Below, piece after piece: positions 27,711 through 36,837 of a stretch of 64,000 nucleotides of DNA (positions are counted from its first letter, which is position 1; each line of letters opens with the position of its first letter). This stretch comes from Ideonella sp. (GTDB lineage Bacteria > Pseudomonadota > Gammaproteobacteria > Burkholderiales > Burkholderiaceae_C), in the NCBI GenBank assembly GCA_016721465.1, contig JADKIA010000003.1, positions 682,001 to 746,000 of the forward strand, given 5' to 3'. The notes under the pieces were generated by a model. That model did no database searches, had not been told where the DNA came from, and saw only the letters and a program-made list of their open reading frames with translations. Made by a program: the position numbers and the translations under genes.

Positions 27711-28097
27711 TCAGCCGCGCACGAACAGGGTGACGAGCGGATCTGGGCCCAGCTGCCGGCTCCAGTGGCCATGAAGCTGCGCGTCGAAGGCGGTGCCGGC
27801 GGGCAAGGTGTCGGCCGAGTAGAAGTGCTCGCCAGGGCTGAACACGCGCGAGCTGCCGTCCTGCAGGAAGATCTCCATCTGGCCACCCAGGATGAACACC
27901 CACTGCGGTTCGCCCGTGCAATGGAACTCGCTGCGAAAACCCACCGGACTGGTGCGCAACTGGTAGCCGCCACTGGGCATCAGCGGCGACAGCATCGCCG
28001 CAGGCTTGCCCTCGGTGAGTGCGATGGGTCGCTCACGCCAGCGGGCGCGGCCGTCGGTGTCGGTGAACAGGATCGTCTGGGTAAAGGTGGCACTCAT
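27711..28097 (-). CDS. Cupin-domain protein
   Basis: 128 residues, one small beta barrel. The cupin motif is seen as FHCTGEPQWVFILGGQMEIF and then FSPGEHFYSADTLPAGTAF. One His of motif 1 is present but the full H-x-H pair is not obvious, so metal binding is uncertain. It sits between the SDR and the GntR gene in the sugar-acid operon. Similar cupins in such operons may bind or isomerise sugar acids, but this is inference. Confidence 0.8.
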   Translation of the reverse strand: MSATFTQTILFTDTDGRARWRERPIALTEGKPAAMLSPLMPSGGYQLRTSPVGFRSEFHCTGEPQWVFILGGQMEIFLQDGSSRVFSPGEHFYSADTLPAGTAFDAQLHGHWSRQLGPDPLVTLFVRG

Positions 28098-28144
28098 CGG
28101 GCGATTGTCCTTGCTGTCAATGGCGGGCCATCGGCGCCAGATCA

Positions 28145-28918
28145 TCAAAGCGTCGCGGTGACGCCGCCATCCACGTAGAGAATGTGGCCGTTGACGAAGT
28201 TCGAGGCCTCGCTGGCCAGGAAGACGACCGCCGGGGCCAGTTCGTCCACCTCGCCCCAACGGCGGTTGGGTGTGCGGTTGATCAGCCAGTCGCTGAAGGC
28301 GGGGTCGGCCACGAGCTTCTCGTTGAGCTCGGTCTTGAAGTAGCCCGGGCCCAGGCCATTGACGTTGATGCCGTGCGGTCCCAGGTCGATGGCCATGCCC
28401 TTGGTCAACATCTTCAGCGCACCCTTGCTCGCGGCGTAGGGGGCGATGCCCGGGCGCCCCAGTTCGCTCTGAACCGAACAGACATTGATGATCCGTCCAG
28501 CCCGCCGGGGCACCATGCGCTTGGCCACGGCCTGGCCGACGTGGAACACGCTGTCCACGTTGGTGCGCATCAGGGCCTGCCAGTCGTCGGCGCGGTACTC
28601 ATGGAAGACGCCGCGGCGCTGGATGCCGGCGTTGTTGACCAGGATGTCGATGGCGCCCACTTCGGCCTCGATGCTGGCCACGGCGGCCTCGGCGGCGGCG
28701 TGGTCCGTGACATCGAAGCCGCGGGTGTGCACGGCCAGCCCTTCGCCGCGCAGCATGGCCGCGGCCTGTGCCAGACGGGTCTCATCGCGGCCGTTGAGCA
28801 CCAGCACGGCGCCGGCCTGGCCCAGGCCGCGGGCCAGTGCCAGGCCGATTCCGGCCGAGGAGCCGGTGACGAGGGCGATGCGCCCATCCAGGCGAAAGGT
28901 TTGGCTGGTGATGGTCAT
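28145..28918 (-). CDS. idnO: SDR, gluconate 5-dehydrogenase-like
   Basis: 257 residues. TGSSAGIGLALARGL forms the nucleotide motif, NNAGIQRRG the structural motif, and the active site has Ser in VCSVQSELG and Tyr-x3-Lys in PYAASKGALKML. IDILVNNAGIQRRGVFHEY and the end GHILYVDGGVTATL are typical of gluconate 5-dehydrogenases, which interconvert D-gluconate and 5-keto-D-gluconate. It overlaps gntK by four bases, and an idonate dehydrogenase-like gene lies at 37762. The symbol is tentative. Confidence 0.82.
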   Translation of the reverse strand: MTITSQTFRLDGRIALVTGSSAGIGLALARGLGQAGAVLVLNGRDETRLAQAAAMLRGEGLAVHTRGFDVTDHAAAEAAVASIEAEVGAIDILVNNAGIQRRGVFHEYRADDWQALMRTNVDSVFHVGQAVAKRMVPRRAGRIINVCSVQSELGRPGIAPYAASKGALKMLTKGMAIDLGPHGINVNGLGPGYFKTELNEKLVADPAFSDWLINRTPNRRWGEVDELAPAVVFLASEASNFVNGHILYVDGGVTATL

Positions 28919-29430
28919 GGGGTGCGGACGGTGTGGAGTTGCTGCAGTGCCTGGGCCAGCTGTTGGTGCGGCGGCGTGGCGATGTCCAGGCGGATCGGGT
29001 GTTCGTCGTCGCCCGGAGGCTCCAGTGTGTCCAGTTGGCTTTGCAGCAGCGAGGGCGGCATGTAGTGGCCGCGGCGAGAGGCCAGGCGGCGGGCCAGGAT
29101 CCTGCCGTCGCCATGCAGATACACGAAGCGCAGATCGTTGGCCGCGGAACGCAGCAGATCGCGGTAGCTGCGCTTCAGTGCCGAGCAGGACACGACCACA
29201 CCGCGGCTCCGCGCGCTGTCGTTGGCCAGTTGACCGGCCACGGCTTGCAGCCAGCCATGGCGGTCTTCATCGGTGAGCGGGACGCCCGCCGCCATGCGCG
29301 CCACGTTCTCGGCGGAATGCAAGGCATCCCCTTCCACGAAGTGAAGCTGCAGCGACTTGGCCAAGGCCCGTGCCAGGGTGCTCTTGCCGCTGCCGCTGAC
29401 ACCCATCACCACGATGCGCTGCGTTGTCAT
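28915..29430 (-). CDS. gntK: Gluconokinase
   Basis: 171 residues. The P-loop is MGVSGSGKSTLA at about residues 9-20, followed by LHFVEGDALHSAENVARMAA with the substrate-binding region, then SCSALKRSYRDLLR. It phosphorylates D-gluconate to 6-phosphogluconate, feeding the Entner-Doudoroff or pentose phosphate pathway. The ATG at 29430 gives the normal family length. It lies just after the ABC ATPase gene (22 bp) and overlaps the SDR. Confidence 0.95.
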   Translation of the reverse strand: MTTQRIVVMGVSGSGKSTLARALAKSLQLHFVEGDALHSAENVARMAAGVPLTDEDRHGWLQAVAGQLANDSARSRGVVVSCSALKRSYRDLLRSAANDLRFVYLHGDGRILARRLASRRGHYMPPSLLQSQLDTLEPPGDDEHPIRLDIATPPHQQLAQALQQLHTVRTP

Positions 29431-29452
29431 GGGCGTGGTCGGCGTTCGCAGC

Positions 29453-30535
29453 TCAAGCCAGTCGTTGCCCACTGTGGCTGTCGAACAGGTGCGACTTGTC
29501 CACATCGATGGCCAGGTGCACGCGGTCGCCCGGCTTGGCCTGCGTGCGGCCGTGCATCACCATCACCAGGCTTTCGGCGTCGTGTTCGGCACTCACCTTG
29601 AGCAGCAATTCGGTCTCGGCGCCCGTGGGTTCCACGACCACCACCTCGGCGGGCACCCCGTGATCGGCCAGGCTCATGTCGCCCGGGCGGATTCCATAGT
29701 GCACCTTCTGGCCCGGTGTGGCGGGTGTGCCCGCCGCCACTGGCCAGCGTTGGCCCTGGGCCAGCACCGCCATGGTGCCGCCGGAATCGCGTTCGACGAT
29801 GCCTGGCATCACGTTCATCGACGGCGAGCCGATGAACTGCGCCACGAACAGGTTGCCCGGGTGGTCGAACAGGTCGAGTGGCGTGCCGATCTGCTCGATG
29901 ATGCCGTCGTGCATCACCACGATGCGGTCGGCCATGGTCATGGCCTCGATCTGGTCATGGGTGACGTAGACCGTGGTGGTCTTCAAACGTTGGTGCAGGG
30001 CCTTGATTTCGGCGCGCATGGCCACGCGCAGCTTGGCGTCCAGGTTGGACAGCGGCTCGTCGAAGAGAAACACCTTTGGGTCACGGACGATGGCACGACC
30101 CATGGCCACGCGCTGGCGCTGGCCGCCGGACAGCTCGCGCGGGTGGCGGTCGAGCAAGGGGTCCAGGTTCAGGATGCGCGCGGCGTTGTCCACCCGCTCG
30201 GCAGTGAGCTTCGCATCGGCCTTGCGCAGGCGCAGGCTGAAGCCCATGTTCTCTCGCACGGTCATGTGCGGGTAGAGCGCATAGCTCTGGAACACCATCG
30301 CGATGTCACGGTCCTTCGATTCAAGATCGTTGACCACCTTGCCGTCGATGGCGATCTCGCCGCCCGTGATGTCCTCCAGCCCTGCCAGCATGCGCAGCAG
30401 CGTGCTTTTGCCACAGCCGGAGGGGCCCACCAGCACGACGAACTCGCCATCGCTGATGTCGAAGCTGATGCCATGCAGCACCTTGACCTTGTTGCCGTAG
30501 GTCTTATGGACGTTGCGGAATGAGACGGATGCCAT
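29453..30535 (-). CDS. Carbohydrate ABC transporter ATP-binding protein (UgpC/MalK type), second system
   Basis: 360 residues. Walker A GPSGCGKST, Q-loop VFQSYALYPHMTV, signature LSGGQRQRVAMGRA, Walker B VFLFDEPLSNLDAKLR, switch VTHDQIEAMTM, and a TOBE-like C-terminus with YGIRPGDMSL. It is a close paralogue of the protein at 22445. It powers the importer formed by the permeases at 30559 and 31410 with the binding protein at 32490. Confidence 0.94.
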   Translation of the reverse strand: MASVSFRNVHKTYGNKVKVLHGISFDISDGEFVVLVGPSGCGKSTLLRMLAGLEDITGGEIAIDGKVVNDLESKDRDIAMVFQSYALYPHMTVRENMGFSLRLRKADAKLTAERVDNAARILNLDPLLDRHPRELSGGQRQRVAMGRAIVRDPKVFLFDEPLSNLDAKLRVAMRAEIKALHQRLKTTTVYVTHDQIEAMTMADRIVVMHDGIIEQIGTPLDLFDHPGNLFVAQFIGSPSMNVMPGIVERDSGGTMAVLAQGQRWPVAAGTPATPGQKVHYGIRPGDMSLADHGVPAEVVVVEPTGAETELLLKVSAEHDAESLVMVMHGRTQAKPGDRVHLAIDVDKSHLFDSHSGQRLA

Positions 30536-30558
30536 GCGCAGCTCGCTTGCTTGTTGGG

Positions 30559-31413
30559 TTAGCTCTTCACCGCACCAGCGGTCAAGCCGCCGACCATGTA
30601 GCGCTTGAAGGCGTAGTAGATGGCCGCAGGCGGCAGGGCGTAGATCAGGCCAGTGGTCATCAGCAGTTCCCAGGGCGAATCGTCCGCCGAGAGGAAATTG
30701 CCGAGCGCCACCGACAGCGTCACGCTCTTGTCGTTGGACAGCAGCAGGAAGGCGTAGAGGTACTCGTTCCAGGCCAGCAGCAGCGCATAGGTGCCCACCG
30801 CCACCAGCGAGGGCACCATCAACGGCAGGTAGACCAGGCGGAACAATTGCAGCGGCGATGCGCCGTCGATGCGCGCGGCCTCGTCGAGTTCCCAAGGCAG
30901 CTTGTCGCTGGCCTGCTTGAGCACCCAGATGCAGTAGGGCGAAGCGATGGTGACCATGGCCAGGATCAGCGCCCATTGGTTGTTGAGCAGGCCATAGTTG
31001 CCCATGGTCTTGTACATGGGGACGGCCAGAAAGGCGGCCGGGATGAAGTAGGTGAACAGGGCCAGGTTCAGCACCGTGCGGCCGCCACGCACCTTGAGAC
31101 GGCTGATCGCGAAGGCCGCCGAGGTGGCGACGAACAGCGTGATCGCCGCCACCGACACGGCAATGACCACCGAGTTCCACATCTGCAGCCAGAAATGGTC
31201 CAGATAGAAGTGCTTCTGCTGGAAGACGAAATCGAAGTTCTGCAGCGTGGGCTCCTTGGGCCAGAGGCGCCCCGAGGTGGCCGAGTCCTTCGACGAGATC
31301 GAGAACAGGAACAGGTGGTAGACCGGGATGATGGTCCACAGGAACAGCGGGATGCCGATCAGCAGCAGCTTGGCCTCGGTCGTGATCTTCTTCAGCGTGA
31401 TGCCCGGGCTCAT
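30559..31413 (-). CDS. Carbohydrate ABC transporter permease (MalG type), second system
   Basis: 284 residues and six predicted transmembrane helices; the first is AKLLLIGIPLFLWTIIPVYH. The EAA coupling loop is LPWELDEAARIDGASPLQLF. Its ATG overlaps the stop of the upstream permease by four bases, so the pair is co-translated. It precedes the ATPase gene by 23 bp. Confidence 0.93.
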   Translation of the reverse strand: MSPGITLKKITTEAKLLLIGIPLFLWTIIPVYHLFLFSISSKDSATSGRLWPKEPTLQNFDFVFQQKHFYLDHFWLQMWNSVVIAVSVAAITLFVATSAAFAISRLKVRGGRTVLNLALFTYFIPAAFLAVPMYKTMGNYGLLNNQWALILAMVTIASPYCIWVLKQASDKLPWELDEAARIDGASPLQLFRLVYLPLMVPSLVAVGTYALLLAWNEYLYAFLLLSNDKSVTLSVALGNFLSADDSPWELLMTTGLIYALPPAAIYYAFKRYMVGGLTAGAVKS

Positions 31414-32276
31414 TTGGACAGTCTTTTCATCATGAAGAACACCAGGGGCAGCACCAGCGGAAGCGCCACAACGATCGAGGCCATGGCCAAGTCCACCTGG
31501 TCCAGCCGCAGGTAGCGGATGCCCAGCGTGGCCAGCACGTGCGTCAGGTCGGCCGGGCCACCGCCGGTGAGCAGGTAGACCGAGTTGAAGTCGCCCAGCG
31601 TCCAGATCATCGACAGGATGGTGGACGTGAGGTAGAGCGTGCGCATGCTCGGCCAGGTGATGAACTTGAACTTCTGCCAGTTGGTGGCGCCATCCACCGA
31701 CGCGGCCTCGTACTGCTCGCTGGGGATGGACAGGCGCCCAGCAATCAAGATCAGCGTCCAGAACGGCAGCGATTTCCAGATGTGCATCAGCATCGAGAAA
31801 CTCAGCGCCAACGTCGGGTCGTTGAGCCAGTTCGGGCCGTCCTGGCCGGTGAGCCTGAAGATCAGGCTGTTGATCACGCCCCACTCGGGGTTGAGCATGA
31901 AGCGCACCGACAGGATGGTGGGGATGGACGGCACCGCCCAGGGCAGGATGAACAGCAGCGACAAGGCCTTGATCCACCAGCGCGTCTGGATGAAGAAGCC
32001 CGACAAGACCATCGCGACAGCCATCTTCAGGTTGATGCCCACCACCAGGAAGATCACCGTGTTGATGACGGTGCGGAAGAAGATCGGGTCTTCGAAGAGC
32101 TTGACATAGCTCTCGGGGTGCCGCGCCAGCCACAGCCCGTAGCCCACCGGGTAAAGCACGAAGACGACGAAGAAGAACAGGTAGGGCAGCACCAGCATGC
32201 GCCCCCAGAACTGCCAGGGGCTGAGCCGCTTGGCAGGCCGTGCAGACGGAGGCAAGTCGAGTGTGGCGGTGCTCAT
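31410..32276 (-). CDS. Carbohydrate ABC transporter permease (MalF type), second system
   Basis: 288 residues. Its first transmembrane helix is MLVLPYLFFFVVFVLYPVGY and the EAA loop is SEQYEAASVDGATNWQKFKF. The ATG at 32276 is the first plausible start after the 213-bp repeat-bearing gap that separates it from the binding protein gene. It overlaps the next permease gene. Confidence 0.93.
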   Translation of the reverse strand: MSTATLDLPPSARPAKRLSPWQFWGRMLVLPYLFFFVVFVLYPVGYGLWLARHPESYVKLFEDPIFFRTVINTVIFLVVGINLKMAVAMVLSGFFIQTRWWIKALSLLFILPWAVPSIPTILSVRFMLNPEWGVINSLIFRLTGQDGPNWLNDPTLALSFSMLMHIWKSLPFWTLILIAGRLSIPSEQYEAASVDGATNWQKFKFITWPSMRTLYLTSTILSMIWTLGDFNSVYLLTGGGPADLTHVLATLGIRYLRLDQVDLAMASIVVALPLVLPLVFFMMKRLSK

Positions 32277-32280
32277 GGGT

Positions 32281-32488
32281 CTACCCCGCGATGCGGGCCG
32301 GCCCAAAGGGCACGGCCCATCCAGTGGACGCCGCGGAACCGGCTTTGCCGGGCCGCTGGCGTGCCTTGCAGGCCGCGCCGGGCTTCGCAGCCCGGCTCCT
32401 CGCCAGGCATGCGAGGTCCACTGGATCTCGCATGTCCGGGCTCGGCCCCCTTGAGGGGGAAGCGGCCAAGCCGCTTCGGGGGTGGGCC
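32281..32488 (-). repeat. Long hairpin-rich intergenic repeat block
   Basis: This 213-bp gap inside the operon is filled with repeat blocks. GGACGCCGCGGAACCGGCTT is an inverse-orientation copy of the GCCGGTTCCGCGG block, CCCTTGAGGG forms a hairpin, and CCAGTGGAC recurs as GTCCACTGG 77 bases later, so a large stem is possible. No gene is seen. Confidence 0.8.
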
Positions 32489-32489
32489 A

Positions 32490-33869
32490 CTACTGCGCTG
32501 CGACCGTCTTGATGCGGGCGATCATCTCGTCCACGGCCTTGTCCACCGGCACCTTCTCGTTGAGCACGCGATTCATCGCCTTGGCCCAGACGTTCTCGTT
32601 GTTCAGCACCGTGAACTTGTAGTTCTTGGTGAACTCGAACGGCGTGGTGCCGGACATGAACTGGTTGTAGACGGCCAGGCGGTGCGGGTCACCCTTCCAG
32701 AACGGGCTTTGCTGTGCGGCCTTCTGCACCGGGAACCAGCGGCCCAGCGAGCCCTCGACATAGGGCGTCAGGTTGGCCTCTTCCAGCAGGAAGGCGACGA
32801 ACTTCTTCGCGGCGGCCTTGTTCTTGGCCTCCTTGAAGATCACGCCGGTCTTCACCGCCGCGCGGTAGGTCATCTTGCCGCCGTCGGGTTTGTTCGGGAA
32901 GCCGGCAGTGGCAATGAGCTCGGTGTAATTCTTCTTGGCCACCGCGCGCTGGGGCTCGGTGAGCGCGGTGTTGTTCATGTCGTCCAGCCACTTCGCGGCG
33001 ATGGAGATGGTGGCGTTGTGCGTCATCACCGTCGTCTTGTTGTGGAAGGCGACGTTGTTGTCCGGGTCCTTCCAACTGGTGGACGAGGGCGGCGTGCAAC
33101 CCTTGCCGTAGACCGCGGTGTAGTCGGTGACCGCCTGGATCAGGCCAGCGCGCACGGCAGGGTCGTCGACCAGCAGCTTGCCCGAGTCGTTCACCAGCTT
33201 GACGTTGTAGGCGTCCATGAAGGTCAGGAACGAAAAGAACGAGTCGCTCGAGTCCACGCCCATGGGCATGCCGATGCCGAAGCCGCGGTTGCCGGTCTTC
33301 TGGCGGTAGGCGGGTTGCACCTTGTCGCACCAGAAGTTCCAGTAGCCCTTCCAGTCCTTGGGGATGTCGCTTTCCTTGAAACCCGCGTCGGCCAGCATGT
33401 CCTTCCAGTACTGGATGTGCATGGTCTGCTGTTTGATCGGGAAGGCGTAGTAGGCCCGTGTCTGCGTCTGGTTGTTGAGCAGGAAGGTGGTGGACAGCGC
33501 GTGCGGCTCGAACTTGGCGCGGATCGGATCGATCACGCTGGAGATGTCTTCGAGCTTGCCGTCGAAGGCCCACTTCGCGGTGACCTGGAAGTCGTACACG
33601 TCGGCATAGGCCACGTCCGGCGGCGAGCCGGAATCCAGTGCCGACACGGTCTTGGGGATCATGTCCTGGATCGGGTATTGGGACAGCTCGATCTTGATGC
33701 CCTTGTTCTTTTCCTCGAACTTCTTGATGGCGACGAACAGCGCGTCGTCCTCCGCCTTGTAGAAGCCCTTCACCCACCAGACGGTGAGCTTTTCCTGTGA
33801 GAACACCGGCCCGGCGGCCACCAGTGCGGCAGCGGCGAGCGTACCGGTCATCCAAGTCTTCAGTTTCAT
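32490..33869 (-). CDS. Carbohydrate ABC transporter substrate-binding protein, second system
   Basis: 459 residues with a Sec signal peptide (about residues 1-24, ending GPVFSQ). The mature part is a family 1 solute-binding fold (PPDVAYADVYDF, FIGIG-type loops, and the Trp-rich binding region DWKGYWNFWCDKVQP). It starts the operon SBP-permease-permease-ATPase-gntK-SDR-cupin-GntR. The enzyme content of the operon suggests gluconate, idonate or a related sugar acid as the ligand. An operator-like motif lies 58-76 bp upstream of its ATG. Confidence 0.92.
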   Translation of the reverse strand: MKLKTWMTGTLAAAALVAAGPVFSQEKLTVWWVKGFYKAEDDALFVAIKKFEEKNKGIKIELSQYPIQDMIPKTVSALDSGSPPDVAYADVYDFQVTAKWAFDGKLEDISSVIDPIRAKFEPHALSTTFLLNNQTQTRAYYAFPIKQQTMHIQYWKDMLADAGFKESDIPKDWKGYWNFWCDKVQPAYRQKTGNRGFGIGMPMGVDSSDSFFSFLTFMDAYNVKLVNDSGKLLVDDPAVRAGLIQAVTDYTAVYGKGCTPPSSTSWKDPDNNVAFHNKTTVMTHNATISIAAKWLDDMNNTALTEPQRAVAKKNYTELIATAGFPNKPDGGKMTYRAAVKTGVIFKEAKNKAAAKKFVAFLLEEANLTPYVEGSLGRWFPVQKAAQQSPFWKGDPHRLAVYNQFMSGTTPFEFTKNYKFTVLNNENVWAKAMNRVLNEKVPVDKAVDEMIARIKTVAAQ

Positions 33870-33926
33870 CGGGCTGTCTCCTGGGGGTTGATTCGAGGCG
33901 CTGCCGCGACGCGGTCTTGCCTGTGG

Positions 33927-33945
33927 TGTTATCGTATGATGATTG
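33927..33945. promoter_or_regulatory. Candidate GntR/FadR-type operator, copy 1 (importer operon)
   Basis: On the minus strand it reads CAATCATCATACGATAACA. It matches the motif at 35033 in 16 of 19 positions, and its core TCATCATACGA fits T-N-G-T-N3-A-C-N-A with one substitution. It lies in the promoter region of the sugar-acid importer operon. Confidence 0.6.
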
Positions 33946-34026
33946 ATCGTGCGAGCGCTACGGGGTTTCCCGCAGGGTCAGGAGGTGATCGCATGCCGTG
34001 CGGCGAGCCCCACCGAACGAGGCAGG

Positions 34027-35010
34027 TCATCCCGCCGCGCACTCCGGAACGGGGGTGTGCACGCGTTGGCCGGCGAAGTGCGCGGCCAGGTTGTTGAAGG
34101 CCAGGTCGGCCATCGCCTGGCGGGTCTGGCTGGTGGCGCTGCCGATGTGCGGCGTCAGCACCACCTGGGGCAGGGCGCGCAGGCGCTCGGGCACGTTGGG
34201 TTCGGCCTCGAAGACGTCCAGCCCCGCGCCGGCGATCACACCGCGCTCCAGCGCGTCGATCAGTGCCGCCTCATCCACCACCGAGCCGCGGGCCACGTTC
34301 ACCAGGATGCCCTTTTGCGGGGAGCTGGCGCCCAGTGCGGCCAGCACCCTGGCGTCGATCATCTTGCGTGTGCCGGCGCCGCCGGGCGTGATGACGACCA
34401 GGAAATCGCTCTCGGCCGCCAGGGCCTCGACGCTCGCCACAAAGCGGTGCGGCAGCTGGCCCTTGGCGCTGCGCGCGGTGTAGGCGATGGACATGCCGAA
34501 GGCCAAAGCGCGCTGGGCGATGGCCTGGCCGATGCGGCCCATGCCGACGATGCCCAGGCGGGCGCCGGACATCTTGCGCGCCAGCGGCATCGGCCCGGTT
34601 GGCCAGCGCCCTTCGCGCACCCAGCGGTCCGCCGCCGGCAGCTGGCGTGCGGCGCACAGCATCAGGCCGATGGCCAGATCGGCCACGTCGTCGTTGAGCA
34701 CATTGGGTGTGTGGGTGACCATCACGCTGCGGGCCTTGGCGGCGGCCACGTCGATGCCGTCGTAGCCCACACCCATCACCGAGATCATCTCGAGGGCGGG
34801 CAACTGGCCGATCAGCTCGGCGCTCACTTTCGATTCGCCGCCGCCGACCACGGCGCGGATGCGCGGTGCGGCCGCGGCCAGGGCGGCGGGGTCCAGTTCG
34901 TGCAGTCGCTCGTGCACGGTGAAGGCGGCGCTCAACTGCGTGGCCAGCATCGGGGGCAGGCGGGCCACGGCCAGGATTTCGGGGCGGGGGTTGGCGACAG
35001 GTGCGGACAT
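34027..35010 (-). CDS. D-2-hydroxyacid dehydrogenase (glyoxylate/hydroxypyruvate reductase-like)
   Basis: 327 residues. The NAD-binding motif is GIVGMGRIGQAIAQRAL at about residues 150-166. Catalytic Arg, Glu and His lie in VNVARGSVVDE, GLDVFEAEPNVP and LTPHIGSAT. It reduces 2-oxo acids such as glyoxylate, hydroxypyruvate or 2-ketogluconate. It is divergent from the aldonate dehydratase at 35095 and shares the intergenic operator, so it probably acts in the same sugar-acid pathway. It is not in the same unit as the importer operon, from which it is separated by 157 bp. Confidence 0.9.
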   Translation of the reverse strand: MSAPVANPRPEILAVARLPPMLATQLSAAFTVHERLHELDPAALAAAAPRIRAVVGGGESKVSAELIGQLPALEMISVMGVGYDGIDVAAAKARSVMVTHTPNVLNDDVADLAIGLMLCAARQLPAADRWVREGRWPTGPMPLARKMSGARLGIVGMGRIGQAIAQRALAFGMSIAYTARSAKGQLPHRFVASVEALAAESDFLVVITPGGAGTRKMIDARVLAALGASSPQKGILVNVARGSVVDEAALIDALERGVIAGAGLDVFEAEPNVPERLRALPQVVLTPHIGSATSQTRQAMADLAFNNLAAHFAGQRVHTPVPECAAG

Positions 35011-35032
35011 AGGGCTTTCACGGCTGCGGTTT

Positions 35033-35051
35033 CAATCGTCATACCATAATA
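35033..35051. promoter_or_regulatory. Candidate GntR/FadR-type operator, copy 2 (divergent dehydrogenase/dehydratase promoters)
   Basis: CAATCGTCATACCATAATA contains TCGTCATACCA, a full match to the FadR-subfamily pattern T-N-G-T-N3-A-C-N-A. It sits between divergent starts, 23 bp from the hydroxyacid dehydrogenase and 44 bp from the dehydratase. Confidence 0.65.
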
Positions 35052-35094
35052 TGCTCTAACCCCATTCGAACACCCCCGGGAAAGCCAGCACACG

Positions 35095-36834
35095 ATGAGC
35101 GACACCAAACCCAAGCGCGACCCCAAGACCTTGCGCAGTCAGCAGTGGTTCGGCAGGCAGGACCGCGATGGCTTTGCCTACCGCAGCTGGGTCAAGGGCA
35201 AGGGCGTGCCGCACGACCAGTTCGACGGCCGGCCGGTGATCGGCATCTGCAACACCTTCAGCGAGCTCACGCCCTGCAACTCGCACTTCCGCACGCTGGC
35301 AGAGCAAGTGAAGATCGGGGTCTACGAGGCCGGCGGCTTCCCGCTCGAGTTCCCGGTGATGAGTCTGGGTGAGACGCTGCTGCGCCCCACCGCCATGCTG
35401 TACCGCAACCTCGCCAGCATGGACGTGGAAGAGAGCATCCGCGGCAACCCCATCGACGGCGTGGTGCTGCTGATGGGCTGCGACAAGACCACGCCCTCGC
35501 TGCTGATGGGGGCGTCCAGCGCTGGCCTGCCCACCATCGGCGTATCGGGCGGCCCCATGCTCAACGGCAAGTGGCGCGGGCAGGAGCTGGGCTCGGGCAC
35601 CGGCTTGTGGAGCATGAGCGAGCAGGTGCGTGCCGGCACGCTGAAGCTGGCCGATTTCTTCGAGGCCGAGAGCTGCATGCACCGCAGCCACGGCCACTGC
35701 ATGACCATGGGCACGGCCAGCACCATGGCCAGCATGGTGGAAGCGCTCGGCATCGGCCTGCCCGGCAACGCCGCCTACCCGGCGGTGGACGGGCGCCGCA
35801 ACGTGCTGGCCCGCCAGGCCGGCCGCCGTGTGGTGGAGATGGTGCACGAGGACCAGGTGATCGCGAAGGTGCTCACCCGCGAGGCCTTCGAGAACGCGAT
35901 CAAGACCCTGGCCGCCATCGGCGGCAGCACCAATGCGGTCATCCACCTGATCGCCATCGCCGGACGCCTGGGCGTGCCGCTGTCGATCGACGATTTCGAT
36001 CGCCTGGCCAGCGAGCTGCCTTGCCTGGTGAACCTGCAGCCTTCGGGCCAGTACCTGATGGAAGACTTTTGCTACGCCGGTGGCCTGCCAGTGGTGATGA
36101 AGGAGATCGCCCAGCACCTTCACACCGACATCGTCACCGCCAACGGCAAGACCGTGGGTGAGAACATCGCCGCGGCGCAGAACTTCAACCCCGACGTGAT
36201 CAAGTCGATGGCCGCGCCGTTCAAGGACAAGGCCGGCATCGCCGTGCTGCGCGGCAACCTGGCGCCGCGCGGCGCCGTGATCAAGCCGAGTGCGGCCACA
36301 CCGGCGCTGATGCAGCACACCGGCCGCGCCGTGGTGTTCGAGGACAGCCACGACTTTCACGCCCGCATCGATGACGAAGCGCTCGAGGTGGACGAAACCT
36401 GCATCCTGGTGCTGAAGAACTGTGGCCCCAAGGGCTACCCCGGCATGGCCGAGGTGGGCAACATGCCACTGCCACCCAAGGTATTGCGCCGCGGCATCAC
36501 CGACATGGTGCGCATCAGCGATGCGCGCATGAGCGGCACGGCCTACGGCACCGTGGTGCTGCACACCGCCCCCGAGGCCGCGGCCGGTGGCACGCTGGCC
36601 TTGGTGCACAACGGCGACCTGATCACGCTGGACGTGCAGGGACGCAGGCTGCACCTGCACGTGGACGACACGGAGCTCGAGCGCCGCCGCGCCGCCTGGA
36701 CTGCGCCGCCACCGGCCATGGCCAGCGGTTACTGGAAGCTCTACATCGATCATGTGCTGCAAGCCGACGAGGGCGCCGACCTGGACTTCCTGCGCGGCGC
36801 GCGCGGTGCCGCCGTGCCCAAGGACAACCATTGA
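35095..36834 (+). CDS. IlvD/Edd-family dehydratase (aldonate dehydratase, L-arabinonate/pentonate type)
   Basis: 579 residues. Fe-S ligand Cys residues are in GICNTFSELTPCNSHF, LLMGCDKTTPS and the SCMHRSHGHCMTMGTAS region. The catalytic C-terminal motif is RISDARMSGTAYGTVVLH. The sequence style (WFGRQDRDGFAYRSWVKGKG) is that of L-arabinonate and related sugar-acid dehydratases rather than of IlvD of branched-chain amino acid synthesis. It would convert a pentonate or hexonate to a 2-keto-3-deoxy acid. The two downstream genes are dehydrogenases in the same direction. Confidence 0.9.
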   Translation: MSDTKPKRDPKTLRSQQWFGRQDRDGFAYRSWVKGKGVPHDQFDGRPVIGICNTFSELTPCNSHFRTLAEQVKIGVYEAGGFPLEFPVMSLGETLLRPTAMLYRNLASMDVEESIRGNPIDGVVLLMGCDKTTPSLLMGASSAGLPTIGVSGGPMLNGKWRGQELGSGTGLWSMSEQVRAGTLKLADFFEAESCMHRSHGHCMTMGTASTMASMVEALGIGLPGNAAYPAVDGRRNVLARQAGRRVVEMVHEDQVIAKVLTREAFENAIKTLAAIGGSTNAVIHLIAIAGRLGVPLSIDDFDRLASELPCLVNLQPSGQYLMEDFCYAGGLPVVMKEIAQHLHTDIVTANGKTVGENIAAAQNFNPDVIKSMAAPFKDKAGIAVLRGNLAPRGAVIKPSAATPALMQHTGRAVVFEDSHDFHARIDDEALEVDETCILVLKNCGPKGYPGMAEVGNMPLPPKVLRRGITDMVRISDARMSGTAYGTVVLHTAPEAAAGGTLALVHNGDLITLDVQGRRLHLHVDDTELERRRAAWTAPPPAMASGYWKLYIDHVLQADEGADLDFLRGARGAAVPKDNH

Positions 36835-36837
36835 TAG

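Noticed and set aside
34056..34090. Possible remnant of ureD or another accessory near the urease region or elsewhere
   Set aside because: No stretch in any frame near ureA or in this region showed the UreD sequence style; the bases upstream of ureA (45093-45350) read as non-coding.
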